DNA of 20,247 bases from Mageeibacillus sp. UBA5438 (GCA_002427535.1 DIRK01000049.1:1-20247); one strand, 5' to 3'. Shown: positions 1 to 8,161, counted from the stretch's first letter. Numbers and translations are program-made. Notes: a model not told the origin generated them from the letters alone.

Positions 1-164
1 TTTTGGAGGCGCGCATCGTCGGATTCCAACATGTCAAAGACGGTTAAGTTTTGATTAAACGGATACAACCAGGAAATGAGCGGCCGGTTGCTGATGCCCG
101 CGCCGATGACGGCAATCTTCTTATCCTTGATCCGATCCATAAACGATTGAAGCTTTGTATTCAT
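1..164 (-). CDS. murD: UDP-N-acetylmuramoylalanine--D-glutamate ligase, N-terminal fragment (runs off left edge)
   Basis: Only the first 54 codons are inside the window, read leftwards from the ATG at 164-162. The fragment has a charged N-terminal helix followed by KKIAVIGAGISNRPL (about residues 19-33) and then a second strand ending in FDML. This is the dinucleotide-fold-like N-terminal domain of MurD, where the GxGxSNxPL loop helps bind the UDP part of UDP-MurNAc-L-Ala. MurD adds D-glutamate to that substrate in the cytoplasm, an essential step of peptidoglycan synthesis. An AGGA-type ribosome site lies about 9 bases upstream. The gene starts 15 bases after the feoB stop on the same strand, with no terminator between, so it is probably co-transcribed with feoAB. 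The ATP-binding and C-terminal domains are outside the window. Identity rests on the N-terminal motif alone, so another Mur ligase is possible, though the SNxPL motif is most typical of clostridial MurD. Confidence 0.8.
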   Translation of the reverse strand, partial: MNTKLQSFMDRIKDKKIAVIGAGISNRPLISWLYPFNQNLTVFDMLESDDARLQ

Positions 165-179
165 AAAAGGAATCCTTTT

Positions 180-2204
180 TTACATTATAAGAGAGGCAAG
201 CTGGTACACAAGAAGCGAGATCACCCAGGCAAAAGTCGTCTGGTACAAAACGATCAGGGCAAAGCCGCCCTTTAATTTCAGTTCGCGGTGCATGACCGTC
301 ACCGCCGCCGCACAGGGCGTGTAAAGCAAGATGAACACCAAAAACGCAAGGCCTGAGGCAGGCGTAAAGATCTGTGTGAGTGCCGCCGAGAGAGAAGGAT
401 AGGAGGAGGCCGTGGCCACCGACAGCGCGCTGATGACAACCTCCTTGGCCGTAAAACCCGCAATCAGGGCACTCGTCACCGCCCAATGATTAAAGCCGAG
501 CGGGGAAAAGATGGGGCTGATCGTGCGGGCTAAGGTCGCGAGCATACTCTCATCCGGACTTGCGACCGGGAAAAATTGAAAATTAAAGCTCTGCAAAAAC
601 CAGATGATCATGGTGACCAACAAAATGATCGTAAAGGCGCGGTGGAAAAACTCTTTTGCGTGACGCCAGACTAATTTCCCCAGCGATAAAAGAGACGGAA
701 AGCGGTAAAGCGGCAACTCCAAAATAAAAGGGGAGGGCTCGCCCTTAAAAACCGTCCGCTTCAAAAGAAGCGCCGTCACGACACAGAGCACCATGCCCAG
801 CACGTAAAGGCCTAAGACCACAAGCGTCACATGCTTCGGAAATAACGTGCGCGCCACAAGACCGTACACGGGCACCTTGGCCGAACAGCTCATAAAGGGA
901 ATGAGAAGCGTCGTGAGATAGCGGTCGCGCTTCGAGGGTAAGGTCCGGGTCGCCATGACGGCAGGCACCGAACAGCCAAAGCCTAAAAGCAAGGGCACAA
1001 TACTTGAACCCGAAAGCCCGATATGGCGCAAAAGACGATCCATAATAAAAGCGACACGCGCCATGTAGCCGCTGTCCTCCAAAATAGAAAGCAGGAAGAA
1101 AAGTACCAGGATCATGGGGAGGAACTCGACGACCGCGCCGACACCCGAAAAAAGCCCGTCGACAATCGCCGACTGAATGATCGGATTCATCCCGAGCGAC
1201 ACCATACCGCGGCCCACCGCGTCCCCGGCCAAGCCGATCAGGTCGGCAAAACCTTCACTTAAAGAATTACCCAGGGGGCCAAAGGCAATCCAGAAAATGA
1301 CGCCCATTATGAGGAAGAAAATGGGGATGCCAAAATACTTATGAAGCAGGACGCGATCTAGCGCCCGACTGAAAGTCGGCACCTCCTCATAGTTCGGATA
1401 TTCGCAGACAAGCACCTTTTTTTCGACCATGGAGATGAACTCATAGCGCATGTCGGCTAATGCCGCCCAACGGTCCGTCCCGCTTTCACGTTCCATCTCA
1501 AGCACAATATGGTCGACGGTTTCCAACTCATTTTTATTGAGCTTCAGTTTCGGAATGAAAAGTTCATCGCCCTCCACCAGTTTCGTGGCCGCAAAGCGGG
1601 GCGTGACCCTGATTTCCTGCGCATGGTCCTCAACAAGCGACGCGATCGAGTGGATCGCGCGGTGCACCGTGCCGCTGCAAAGGTCAGGATTTTTAGGTTT
1701 TCGTTTGTGATTCGCGGTTTCAAGGGAGACGCGCACATACTCCGACACACCCTCATTTTGACTGGCCGAAATCGGGACAACCGGGATCCCCAACACCTCT
1801 TCGAGTTTATCCACATCGATCTTACGGCCCAAGGCGGGCATCTCGTCGATCATGTTCAAGGCAAGGGTCATGGGGATGTCAAGCTCAATCAGCTGCAAGG
1901 TCAGATAAAGACCGCGCTCAAGGCTGGTCGCGTCGACAATATTTAGAATTAAGTCAGGTTTTTCTTCTAAAAGAAAATTCCGGCTGATAATTTCCTCCGG
2001 AGAATAAGGCGAAAGTGAATAAATCCCGGGCAGATCCACAATCGTGCATTCACTGTGCTGGCGAAGTTTTCCCTCGATGCGCTCCACGGTCACGCCGGGG
2101 TAGTTAGAAACCTGCTGTTCACTGCCCGTCAGTCGATTAAATAGCGTTGTCTTACCCGAATTCTGATTGCCCATGAGGGCAAAGGTCAACGTCTCCTGCC
2201 CCAT
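180..2204 (-). CDS. feoB: Ferrous iron transport protein B (GTPase-coupled Fe(II) permease)
   Basis: FeoB is an inner-membrane Fe(II) transporter with a cytoplasmic G-protein domain. Counting from the ATG at 2204, the G1 loop GNQNSGKT is at residues 12-19, the G2 Thr lies in NYPGVTVE, G3 DLPG is at 57-60, G4 NMID at 117-120 and the G5-like SAS at 146-148. A helical linker follows to about residue 265. The membrane domain begins near YFGIPIFFLIMG and contains the two gate motifs GFGCSVPAVMATRT and SCSAKVPVYG, then a late YTPCAAAVTVMHRE segment, all characteristic of the family. At 674 residues it is compact but complete and ends directly after the last membrane helix. The reading frame could also start at GTG 2210. 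I prefer ATG 2204 because AAGGA at 2212-2216 is 7 bases away from it, but only 1 base from the GTG. It overlaps feoA by 19 bases, implying translational coupling. No frameshift or missing key residue was seen. Confidence 0.96.
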   Translation of the reverse strand: MGQETLTFALMGNQNSGKTTLFNRLTGSEQQVSNYPGVTVERIEGKLRQHSECTIVDLPGIYSLSPYSPEEIISRNFLLEEKPDLILNIVDATSLERGLYLTLQLIELDIPMTLALNMIDEMPALGRKIDVDKLEEVLGIPVVPISASQNEGVSEYVRVSLETANHKRKPKNPDLCSGTVHRAIHSIASLVEDHAQEIRVTPRFAATKLVEGDELFIPKLKLNKNELETVDHIVLEMERESGTDRWAALADMRYEFISMVEKKVLVCEYPNYEEVPTFSRALDRVLLHKYFGIPIFFLIMGVIFWIAFGPLGNSLSEGFADLIGLAGDAVGRGMVSLGMNPIIQSAIVDGLFSGVGAVVEFLPMILVLFFLLSILEDSGYMARVAFIMDRLLRHIGLSGSSIVPLLLGFGCSVPAVMATRTLPSKRDRYLTTLLIPFMSCSAKVPVYGLVARTLFPKHVTLVVLGLYVLGMVLCVVTALLLKRTVFKGEPSPFILELPLYRFPSLLSLGKLVWRHAKEFFHRAFTIILLVTMIIWFLQSFNFQFFPVASPDESMLATLARTISPIFSPLGFNHWAVTSALIAGFTAKEVVISALSVATASSYPSLSAALTQIFTPASGLAFLVFILLYTPCAAAVTVMHRELKLKGGFALIVLYQTTFAWVISLLVYQLASLIM

Positions 2205-2536
2205 CGCCACATCCTTTTCCTACGTGTTTTGTTGTAAACGCATTCAGGGTCATCGGGTGCGCAACCCGGTGTGCGGTACGAACAGGTACGCGCGCAACTG
2301 CCCTCACAAAAATCGAGCGGTTCAATCTCAATATCGGAGGCGGCCTCACGGCGCAGCGACAGTTTATAACCACGCAGGCAAAGCTGCATCGGGTCACCTA
2401 AAGGGGCCATGCGTACAAGCTTGACCACTGTCCCGGGGGTCAGACCCATGTCGAGCAAACGGCGCCGCAATTCTCCGCCTCCGTGGACACGGACGATGCG
2501 CGCGCATTGATCGATGGCTAATTCATGTAGGAACAT
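2186..2536 (-). CDS. feoA: FeoA-like SH3-domain protein with Cys-rich C-terminal tail
   Basis: FeoA is a small cytoplasmic SH3-like protein that partners FeoB in Fe(II) uptake. Residues 1-74 are a standard FeoA domain: an N-terminal strand, the helix motif LRRRLLDMGLTPG (residues 23-35), a VVKLVRMAPLGDPM strand-turn and the LCLRGYKLSLRREAA strand-helix. The usual family member ends near residue 75. This one continues to 116 residues with a tail holding Cys77, Cys81, Cys85, Cys92 and Cys99, followed by a very basic, Arg/Trp-rich end. The tail shares its last coding bases with the start of feoB. The only in-frame ATG near the start is at 2536. No clear Shine-Dalgarno precedes it, and the predicted leader is about 37 bases. 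The gene is first in the feoA-feoB-murD operon. The core assignment is secure. A metal-binding or redox role for the tail is inference. Confidence 0.92.
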   Translation of the reverse strand: MFLHELAIDQCARIVRVHGGGELRRRLLDMGLTPGTVVKLVRMAPLGDPMQLCLRGYKLSLRREAASDIEIEPLDFCEGSCARTCSYRTPGCAPDDPECVYNKTRRKRMWRWGRRR

Positions 2537-2580
2537 CGCGACAGTAGGCTTTCTATAATAAGTTACGGACCACGAAAGAA

Positions 2581-2609
2581 ATTATAAGACAGCCGGGTGC
2601 AATAGGCAA
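2581..2609 (-). promoter_or_regulatory. Probable sigma-A promoter of the feoA-feoB-murD operon
   Basis: Read on the minus strand, TTGCCT (2609-2604) is followed after exactly 17 bases by a perfect TATAAT (2586-2581). Transcription would begin near 2573-2574, giving a leader of about 37 bases before the feoA ATG at 2536. It lies in the divergent feoA/uvrA intergenic region. I found no convincing Fur-type or DtxR-type palindrome over it, so iron control is plausible for this operon but is not shown by the sequence. Confidence 0.7.
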
Positions 2610-2661
2610 GAATGGCCCATCCTATCGTTCAGACTTCTGTCACAATCAGGCCATCCGGCTA

Positions 2662-2670
2662 TGCTAAAAT
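2662..2670 (+). promoter_or_regulatory. Extended -10 element directly before uvrA
   Basis: TGC followed by TAAAAT (2665-2670) forms an extended -10 hexamer. The predicted transcription start falls at about 2677, which is the A of the uvrA ATG. No good -35 hexamer is found at 16-18 bases upstream, which is common for extended -10 promoters. A weaker alternative is CTGTCA-17-TATGCT, ending at 2664, which would place the start only a few bases earlier. Confidence 0.5.
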
Positions 2671-2676
2671 CGACCT

Positions 2677-5571
2677 ATGAAATCGAAGATAAGCGTCTTT
2701 GGCGCAAGAGAACATAATCTTAAAAATATCGACGTTGACATCCCCCGCAATCAACTGATCGTCCTCACCGGCATCTCAGGATCGGGAAAATCGTCGCTTG
2801 CTTTTGACACGATCTACGCGGAGGGGCAAAGGCGATACGTCGAGTCCCTGTCGTCCTACGCCCGGCAGTTCTTGGGGCAGGCCAAAAAGCCGGACGTTGA
2901 CCGCATCGACGGGCTGTCGCCCGCGATCGCGATTGACCAAAAAACCACCAGCCGAAATCCACGCTCCACCGTGGGCACCGTCACGGAGATCTACGACTAC
3001 CTGCGCCTGTTGTTCGCAAGAGTCGGCATTCCTCATTGTCCCGTCTGCGGGCGCGTCATCGAACGCCAGACCGTCGACCAGATGACCGACGCGATCATGT
3101 CACGACCGGATGGGACGCGACTCATCCTCATGGCACCGGTGGTACGTGAGCGCAAGGGCGAGCACCTTCGGATGTTTGAAAAACTGCAGGCTCAAGGGTA
3201 CGTCCGTGTCCGCGTGGACGGAAAAATGTACGAACTCGGCGAAGCATTCCAGCTGGAACCTAATAAAAAACACTCCATTGAAGTCGTGGTCGACCGCTTG
3301 GTGAGACGCGAAGGCATTGAAAATCGCTTGGCTGATTCACTCGAGACCGCGTTGAAACTGGCCGATGACCTTGTCATCGTGCAATTTGAAGAACCCGAAG
3401 ACAACGGGGAAAGGCGCGTATCCGAGCAAATATTTTCACAAAAATTGGCCTGCGTCCAATGTGAAATCAGCTTAGGCGAACTGTCACCCCGCATGTTCAG
3501 TTTTAATAATCCCTACGGCGCCTGTCCCGAATGCACAGGGTTGGGCGAAAGGACGCATTTTTCACCCGATTATGTCGTGGAAGACGAGAACCTCTCGATT
3601 AAACAGGGCGCCATCAATGTCACGGGTTTCCACCTGACCGATGAGACGAGCTGGTCCTACTGCCATGTCGAAGCCGTGGCGGAAAAATACGGCTTCTCCC
3701 TTGATACGCCCTGGAAAGAGCTTTCAGAGGAGGCGCGCGACCTTGTGCTTTATGGCACGCGCGGCGAAAAGATCATGGTGGACACCAGCCGCACGCGCTA
3801 CAACAAGGGCAAACCCTACCGCACGACATGGGACGGCATTATTCCCACGCTTGAACGGCGCTACCACGAAACCTCATCCGCGGACATGAAAGAGTATTAC
3901 CACCGCTACATGGTGGTGACGCCCTGCCCTGTTTGTCAGGGCGCGCGGCTTCGACCGGAAGTGCTGGCTGTCACCATCGGGGACTTGAATATAGACCAAG
4001 TGACCCACTTTTCCATCGTGAAGGCGCACGCGTTCTTTGAGTCATTGAACTTTTCGGACGGATCTGAAAAGATCGCACGGCCCATCCTGCGGGAAGTGTT
4101 GGCCAGGCTGTCATTTTTACGAGATGTCGGTCTAGACTACCTGACACTTGCCCGTTCTTCAGGGACCTTATCGGGCGGAGAATCACAGCGAATCCGCCTT
4201 GCCACCCAGATCGGCTCGGGCCTTACAGGGGTTTTATACGTGCTCGATGAACCGAGTATCGGGCTCCATCAGCGGGACAACATCCGGCTGCTTGAAACCT
4301 TGAAGAATCTGCGTGACCTGGGTAACACCATCCTTGTCGTGGAACACGACGAGGAGACCATATGGGAAGCCGATCATGTCATCGACATCGGGCCGGGCGC
4401 CGGCGTGCACGGCGGTGAAATCGTCGCCCAAGGACGGCCGGACGACATCGCCCAGGATGAAGCGTCAATCACGGGCCAATATTTATCGGGAAGAAAACGG
4501 ATTCCCTTACCCGAACACCGCCGGCCAAGAGAACAGGGTCATCTTCTCATCAAGGGGGCGCGCGAAAACAACCTGAAAAACATTGACGTCGAACTCCCCT
4601 TAGGGGTATTGACCTGCGTCACCGGCGTCTCAGGTTCAGGCAAAAGTTCGCTTGTGAACAACATCCTTTTAGAAAAATTGGAATCCGAACTCTACCGTTC
4701 AAGGCGACATCTGGGACAGTTTGACAGCATCGAGGGCATAGAACAGCTTGACAAGGTCATCGCGATCGATCAGTCGCCCATCGGGCGGACGCCGCGATCG
4801 AACCCGGCCACCTACACTTCAACCTTTGACCAAATTCGCTCGCTTTTCGCGGAAACACCCGCGGCCAAACAGCGCGGTTATAAACCGGGGCGATTCAGCT
4901 TCAATGTCAAAGGCGGACGCTGCGAAGCCTGTTCGGGGAACGGGGTCAACCGCATCGAAATGCATTTTTTGCCCGATGTGTTTGTCACCTGCGATGTCTG
5001 CCACGGCAAGCGCTACAACCGCGAGACCCTCGAGGTAACTTATAAGGGGAAGAACATCAGCGATGTGCTCGACATGACGGTCAGTGAGGCCTTGCGCTTT
5101 TTTGAGAACATTCCGCAGATTACAAGGAAACTTCAGACTTTGGAGGATGTCGGATTGGGCTATATCAAATTGGGACAGTCCTCGACTGAGCTATCGGGCG
5201 GGGAGGCACAGCGGGTGAAGCTTGCCTTCGAACTGTCCAAACGGAGTACCGGCAAAACCCTAATCATCTTGGATGAGCCCACCACCGGCCTCCACGCGGC
5301 CGATGTGCACCGTTTAACGGGCATTTTGCAGCGCCTGGTCACCCAAGGAAACACGGTGGTCGTCATCGAACACAACCTCGACGTCATTAAAACGGCCGAC
5401 TACATCATTGACTTAGGCCCTGAGGGGGGAGACGGAGGCGGCCAAGTAATCGCCTGCGGGACGCCGGAAGAGGTGGCCCAGTGCCCTGATTCTTTTACCG
5501 GACTCTATCTTGAATCAATATTAAATCGCGAATGCGCCTACGAATTAGTAGAAAGTCGTCTATGTTCTTGA
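2677..5571 (+). CDS. uvrA: Excinuclease ABC subunit A (UvrA DNA damage-recognition ATPase)
   Basis: UvrA dimers scan DNA for bulky lesions and load UvrB in nucleotide excision repair. The 964-residue product has the standard tandem ABC layout: Walker A GISGSGKS at residues 32-39, the YAEGQRRYVESLS segment right after it, signature LSGGESQR at 498-505, a second Walker A GVSGSGKS at 650-657 and a second signature LSGGEAQR at 839-846. Walker B segments are VLYVLDEPSIGLH and LIILDEPTTGLH. Zinc-binding Cys pairs are visible at CPVCG, CVQC/CPEC and CEAC/CDVC. Length is close to the usual 940-960, with a slightly longer C-terminal tail. The ATG at 2677 gives the canonical family start (KISVFGAREHNLKNID). 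No Shine-Dalgarno is present in front of it, and a -10 element ends six bases upstream. uvrB is not in the window. I found no LexA-type box by eye. Confidence 0.98.
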   Translation: MKSKISVFGAREHNLKNIDVDIPRNQLIVLTGISGSGKSSLAFDTIYAEGQRRYVESLSSYARQFLGQAKKPDVDRIDGLSPAIAIDQKTTSRNPRSTVGTVTEIYDYLRLLFARVGIPHCPVCGRVIERQTVDQMTDAIMSRPDGTRLILMAPVVRERKGEHLRMFEKLQAQGYVRVRVDGKMYELGEAFQLEPNKKHSIEVVVDRLVRREGIENRLADSLETALKLADDLVIVQFEEPEDNGERRVSEQIFSQKLACVQCEISLGELSPRMFSFNNPYGACPECTGLGERTHFSPDYVVEDENLSIKQGAINVTGFHLTDETSWSYCHVEAVAEKYGFSLDTPWKELSEEARDLVLYGTRGEKIMVDTSRTRYNKGKPYRTTWDGIIPTLERRYHETSSADMKEYYHRYMVVTPCPVCQGARLRPEVLAVTIGDLNIDQVTHFSIVKAHAFFESLNFSDGSEKIARPILREVLARLSFLRDVGLDYLTLARSSGTLSGGESQRIRLATQIGSGLTGVLYVLDEPSIGLHQRDNIRLLETLKNLRDLGNTILVVEHDEETIWEADHVIDIGPGAGVHGGEIVAQGRPDDIAQDEASITGQYLSGRKRIPLPEHRRPREQGHLLIKGARENNLKNIDVELPLGVLTCVTGVSGSGKSSLVNNILLEKLESELYRSRRHLGQFDSIEGIEQLDKVIAIDQSPIGRTPRSNPATYTSTFDQIRSLFAETPAAKQRGYKPGRFSFNVKGGRCEACSGNGVNRIEMHFLPDVFVTCDVCHGKRYNRETLEVTYKGKNISDVLDMTVSEALRFFENIPQITRKLQTLEDVGLGYIKLGQSSTELSGGEAQRVKLAFELSKRSTGKTLIILDEPTTGLHAADVHRLTGILQRLVTQGNTVVVIEHNLDVIKTADYIIDLGPEGGDGGGQVIACGTPEEVAQCPDSFTGLYLESILNRECAYELVESRLCS

Positions 5572-5597
5572 GTGAACAGCCTCTAATCCCTTATGAT
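5568..5597 (+). promoter_or_regulatory. Probable promoter of the ClpE-like gene, overlapping the uvrA stop
   Basis: TTGAGT (5568-5573) and TATGAT (5592-5597) are separated by 18 bases, a good sigma-A match. The -35 box contains the uvrA TGA stop. Transcription would start near 5604. AAGGAGGG at 5598-5605 therefore lies at or before the start site, so it may not serve as a ribosome site for this transcript. No CtsR heptad repeat or CIRCE element was recognised around it. Confidence 0.6.
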
Positions 5598-5623
5598 AAG
5601 GAGGGAGACGGCGACAGGAATGG

Positions 5624-8161
5624 ATGAAAATGAGTAAATGCACGATATGTAATAAAAACGAAGCGGCGATCTTCACGACCCGCTACGAAGACGGGCAGCC
5701 CCGCATGGAAGGGATATGCCTGAAATGCGCCTTTGAGTCGGACCTCCCCGGCTTAGAACAGCTGTTTTCGCGCGCCGGCATCAACGAAGATAACATCGAT
5801 GAGATCACAGCACGCATGAATGAAGTGTTAGCGGGCATTTCCGCTAAAAGTCCGGAGGATTTATTAAAGGGCCTCTTGTCAGCGGACTTTTCTGATTTTG
5901 GCGAGCTGTCCGAATTGCCCCTGGCAAAGGAATTGTTCCAAAGTGGAGTAGAAGAGGATGAGGAGGAAGAAAAAGACGATGACAAACCAAGCCCTCCCTC
6001 ACTTCGTCCCCGCGCGTCCATCGGCGAACTGATGTCCGCTACGATCGGTGAGCCCGACGAGCGCGAAGGTTACCAGCGCACGCGCGACGAAAAGCGCACA
6101 GGGCGCAAGAAAAAGGAACGCAAAAGAAAATTCTTAGAACAATTTGCCATCAACTTGACAGAAGAAGCGCGCGCAGGTCGCATCGATCGCATCATCGGGC
6201 GCGATGAAGAATTGGCACGCACCGTGCAAATCCTAAACAGGCGCTCTAAAAATAACCCCGCCCTGATCGGAGAAGCGGGTGTCGGCAAGACCGCCATCGC
6301 CGAAGGCTTGGCGGTGCGCATCATTGAAGGCGATGTCCCGGCCAAATTGCTTGACCAGGAACTGTTCTTGCTCGATATGACCGCTATGGTCGCCGGGACG
6401 CAATTTCGCGGCCAGTTTGAAAGCCGCATGAAAGGCGTCGTGGACGACGCGAGGCGTTCACGCAACGTCATTTTGGTTATTGATGAACTCCATAACATCA
6501 TGGGGGCGGGCGACGCGGAAGGCGCGATGAACGCGGCCAACATCTTGAAGCCCGCCTTGGCCCGCGGTGAGATCCGTGTCATCGGATCGACCACCTTGGA
6601 TGAATACCGCCGCTTTATTGAAAAAGATTCCGCGCTCGAACGGCGCTTTCAAAAAGTCATGATCGACGAACCCTCAGAAGCGTTGACCCTCCGGATCCTT
6701 ATGGGCGTGAAGGACTACTACGAAAAACACCATCACGTGATCTTCCCGGCTCCTGTACTGGAAACAGCGGTGCGACTGTCCAACCGCTACATCATGGACC
6801 GCTACCAGCCGGATAAGGCCATCGATTTAATCGATGAGGCCGGTTCAAGACAAAACCTTGATTCCGCTTGTCTTACGGAGTTAAAACGCTTGCAAGACAG
6901 GCAGGATGAACTCTTGGAGATGCGTGAGGAGAACGAAAAGGAAATTTCCGAACGCTCATCGAAAGATGACGCGATTCCGCTGTACGAACAACAGGCAGAG
7001 ATCCGCTCAGAACTCATGCGCCTTGAATCTGAAATAAAAACCGTGGAGGCCGAGTGTGTCCCCGTTGAAATGACGGAGCAGGATATTGCGGGCGTCGTCG
7101 AAATGTGGACGGGCATCCCGGTGCAAAAACTGACACAGTCCGAATCGGGACGGCTTTTAAACCTAGAAGATAAATTGCACCAGCGTGTCGTGGGGCAAGA
7201 GCAGGCGGTGAATGCGTTGTCACGCGCTGTGAGGCGCACCCGCGCGGGCTTTGCGCCCAAGAAAAAACCACCCTCATTTCTCTTTGTCGGTCCGACCGGC
7301 GTCGGAAAAACCGAGTTAGTAAAAGCCTTGGCTGAAGTTATGTTTGACACTGAGGACAGTCTGGTGCGCCTTGACATGTCCGAATTCATGGAGCCGCATA
7401 CCGTGAGCAAGCTCATCGGTTCGCCTCCCGGCTACGTCGGCTATGACGACGGTGGTCAGTTGACCGAGAAGATCCGTAGAAAACCTTACAGTGTGGTGCT
7501 CTTTGATGAGATTGAAAAAGCGCACGCGGACGTGTACAACATGCTTTTGCAGATCCTGGACGACGGGCGCCTCACGGACAGCCACGGGCGCGTGATTAAC
7601 TTTGAAAACACCATCATCATTATGACCTCCAACGCGGGCACAACGTTGAAATCCCACGGGATCGGCTTTGGCGCCACAGGCCATCAGGCGATGGAGGAGC
7701 GGGTGGACAGCGTCTTAAAAGAGCTTTTCCGGCCCGAGTTTTTGAACCGGGTGGATGAGATCGTGATCTTCCATGAACTCTCGAAAGAAGACATCCGCGC
7801 CATCGTCGACCTCATGATCAAGGAGCCCAAAGAAGCGCTCGCCCTGCGCGGGATTGCGCTCAAGGTGAGTGATGAGGCGCGCGACGCGCTGGCTGAAGAA
7901 GGTTACGATCCGAAATTTGGCGCAAGACCCTTGAGACGAACCATCCAGCGGCGCGTGGAAGACACCCTGGCCGACCTATGGCTGAACGGCGACATTGCCG
8001 GCGCCAAGGAAGTCCTGGTGGACGTCGCGCCCAAGGGCAGTGAAGCGTTTGAAAAGGGTGAAAATACCATGACGGATCAAAGCGGCTGTTACCTTTTCTC
8101 ATGGGGGAAGGGACAGCGCGTAGAATGCCTTGAAATGGCAACAGTCAGCACAAACCGATGA
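5624..8161 (+). CDS. clpE: ClpE/ClpC-type AAA+ unfoldase with N-terminal Cys4 zinc finger
   Basis: This is a class I Clp/Hsp100 ATPase that unfolds proteins, probably for ClpP. Residues 1-40 hold a Cys4 zinc finger (Cys6, Cys9, Cys32, Cys35) like that of ClpE and McsA, replacing the double Clp-N repeats of ClpC. A long linker follows, with an acidic run at 109-120 and a basic run at 157-169. AAA1 has Walker A GEAGVGKT (216-223) and Walker B LVIDELHN. A short coiled-coil middle domain spans roughly 425-485. AAA2 has Walker A GPTGVGKT (556-563), Walker B VVLFDEIEKAH, the ClpP-docking IGF tripeptide at 680-682 and the sensor-2 motif GARPLRR. At 845 residues it is longer than typical ClpE (about 700-750), mainly through the linker. 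An in-frame ATG at 5630 is an alternative start better spaced (10 bases) from AGGA at 5616-5619. No ctsR, mcsA or mcsB is adjacent. ClpE rather than ClpC is inferred from the zinc finger. Confidence 0.88.
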   Translation: MKMSKCTICNKNEAAIFTTRYEDGQPRMEGICLKCAFESDLPGLEQLFSRAGINEDNIDEITARMNEVLAGISAKSPEDLLKGLLSADFSDFGELSELPLAKELFQSGVEEDEEEEKDDDKPSPPSLRPRASIGELMSATIGEPDEREGYQRTRDEKRTGRKKKERKRKFLEQFAINLTEEARAGRIDRIIGRDEELARTVQILNRRSKNNPALIGEAGVGKTAIAEGLAVRIIEGDVPAKLLDQELFLLDMTAMVAGTQFRGQFESRMKGVVDDARRSRNVILVIDELHNIMGAGDAEGAMNAANILKPALARGEIRVIGSTTLDEYRRFIEKDSALERRFQKVMIDEPSEALTLRILMGVKDYYEKHHHVIFPAPVLETAVRLSNRYIMDRYQPDKAIDLIDEAGSRQNLDSACLTELKRLQDRQDELLEMREENEKEISERSSKDDAIPLYEQQAEIRSELMRLESEIKTVEAECVPVEMTEQDIAGVVEMWTGIPVQKLTQSESGRLLNLEDKLHQRVVGQEQAVNALSRAVRRTRAGFAPKKKPPSFLFVGPTGVGKTELVKALAEVMFDTEDSLVRLDMSEFMEPHTVSKLIGSPPGYVGYDDGGQLTEKIRRKPYSVVLFDEIEKAHADVYNMLLQILDDGRLTDSHGRVINFENTIIIMTSNAGTTLKSHGIGFGATGHQAMEERVDSVLKELFRPEFLNRVDEIVIFHELSKEDIRAIVDLMIKEPKEALALRGIALKVSDEARDALAEEGYDPKFGARPLRRTIQRRVEDTLADLWLNGDIAGAKEVLVDVAPKGSEAFEKGENTMTDQSGCYLFSWGKGQRVECLEMATVSTNR

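Noticed and set aside
2205..2210. GTG start for feoB at 2210.
   Set aside because: The AAGGA ribosome site is only 1 base from this GTG but 7 bases from the in-frame ATG at 2204, which was chosen instead.
2612..2656. GGCC-centred repeats (ATGGCC at 2612-2617, GGCCAT at 2649-2654, and similar GGCC(C)ATCC copies) in the feoA/uvrA intergenic region.
   Set aside because: Only 6-8 matching bases with no extension of the arms; expected by chance and not matching a known operator.
2537..2676. Search for a Fur or DtxR-type box over the feo promoter and a LexA box before uvrA.
   Set aside because: No 15-19 base palindrome of the expected kind was visible. The A/T-rich CTTATAAT and CTTATTAT elements on the minus strand are better read as -10-like sequence.
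6802..7416. A 204-codon open frame on the minus strand inside the ClpE-like gene (and similar antisense frames at 6070-6594 and 18792-19391).
   Set aside because: The products are Ser/Arg/Cys-rich or otherwise low in recognisable domain pattern and lie entirely opposite strongly conserved coding sequence. They are shadows of codon bias.
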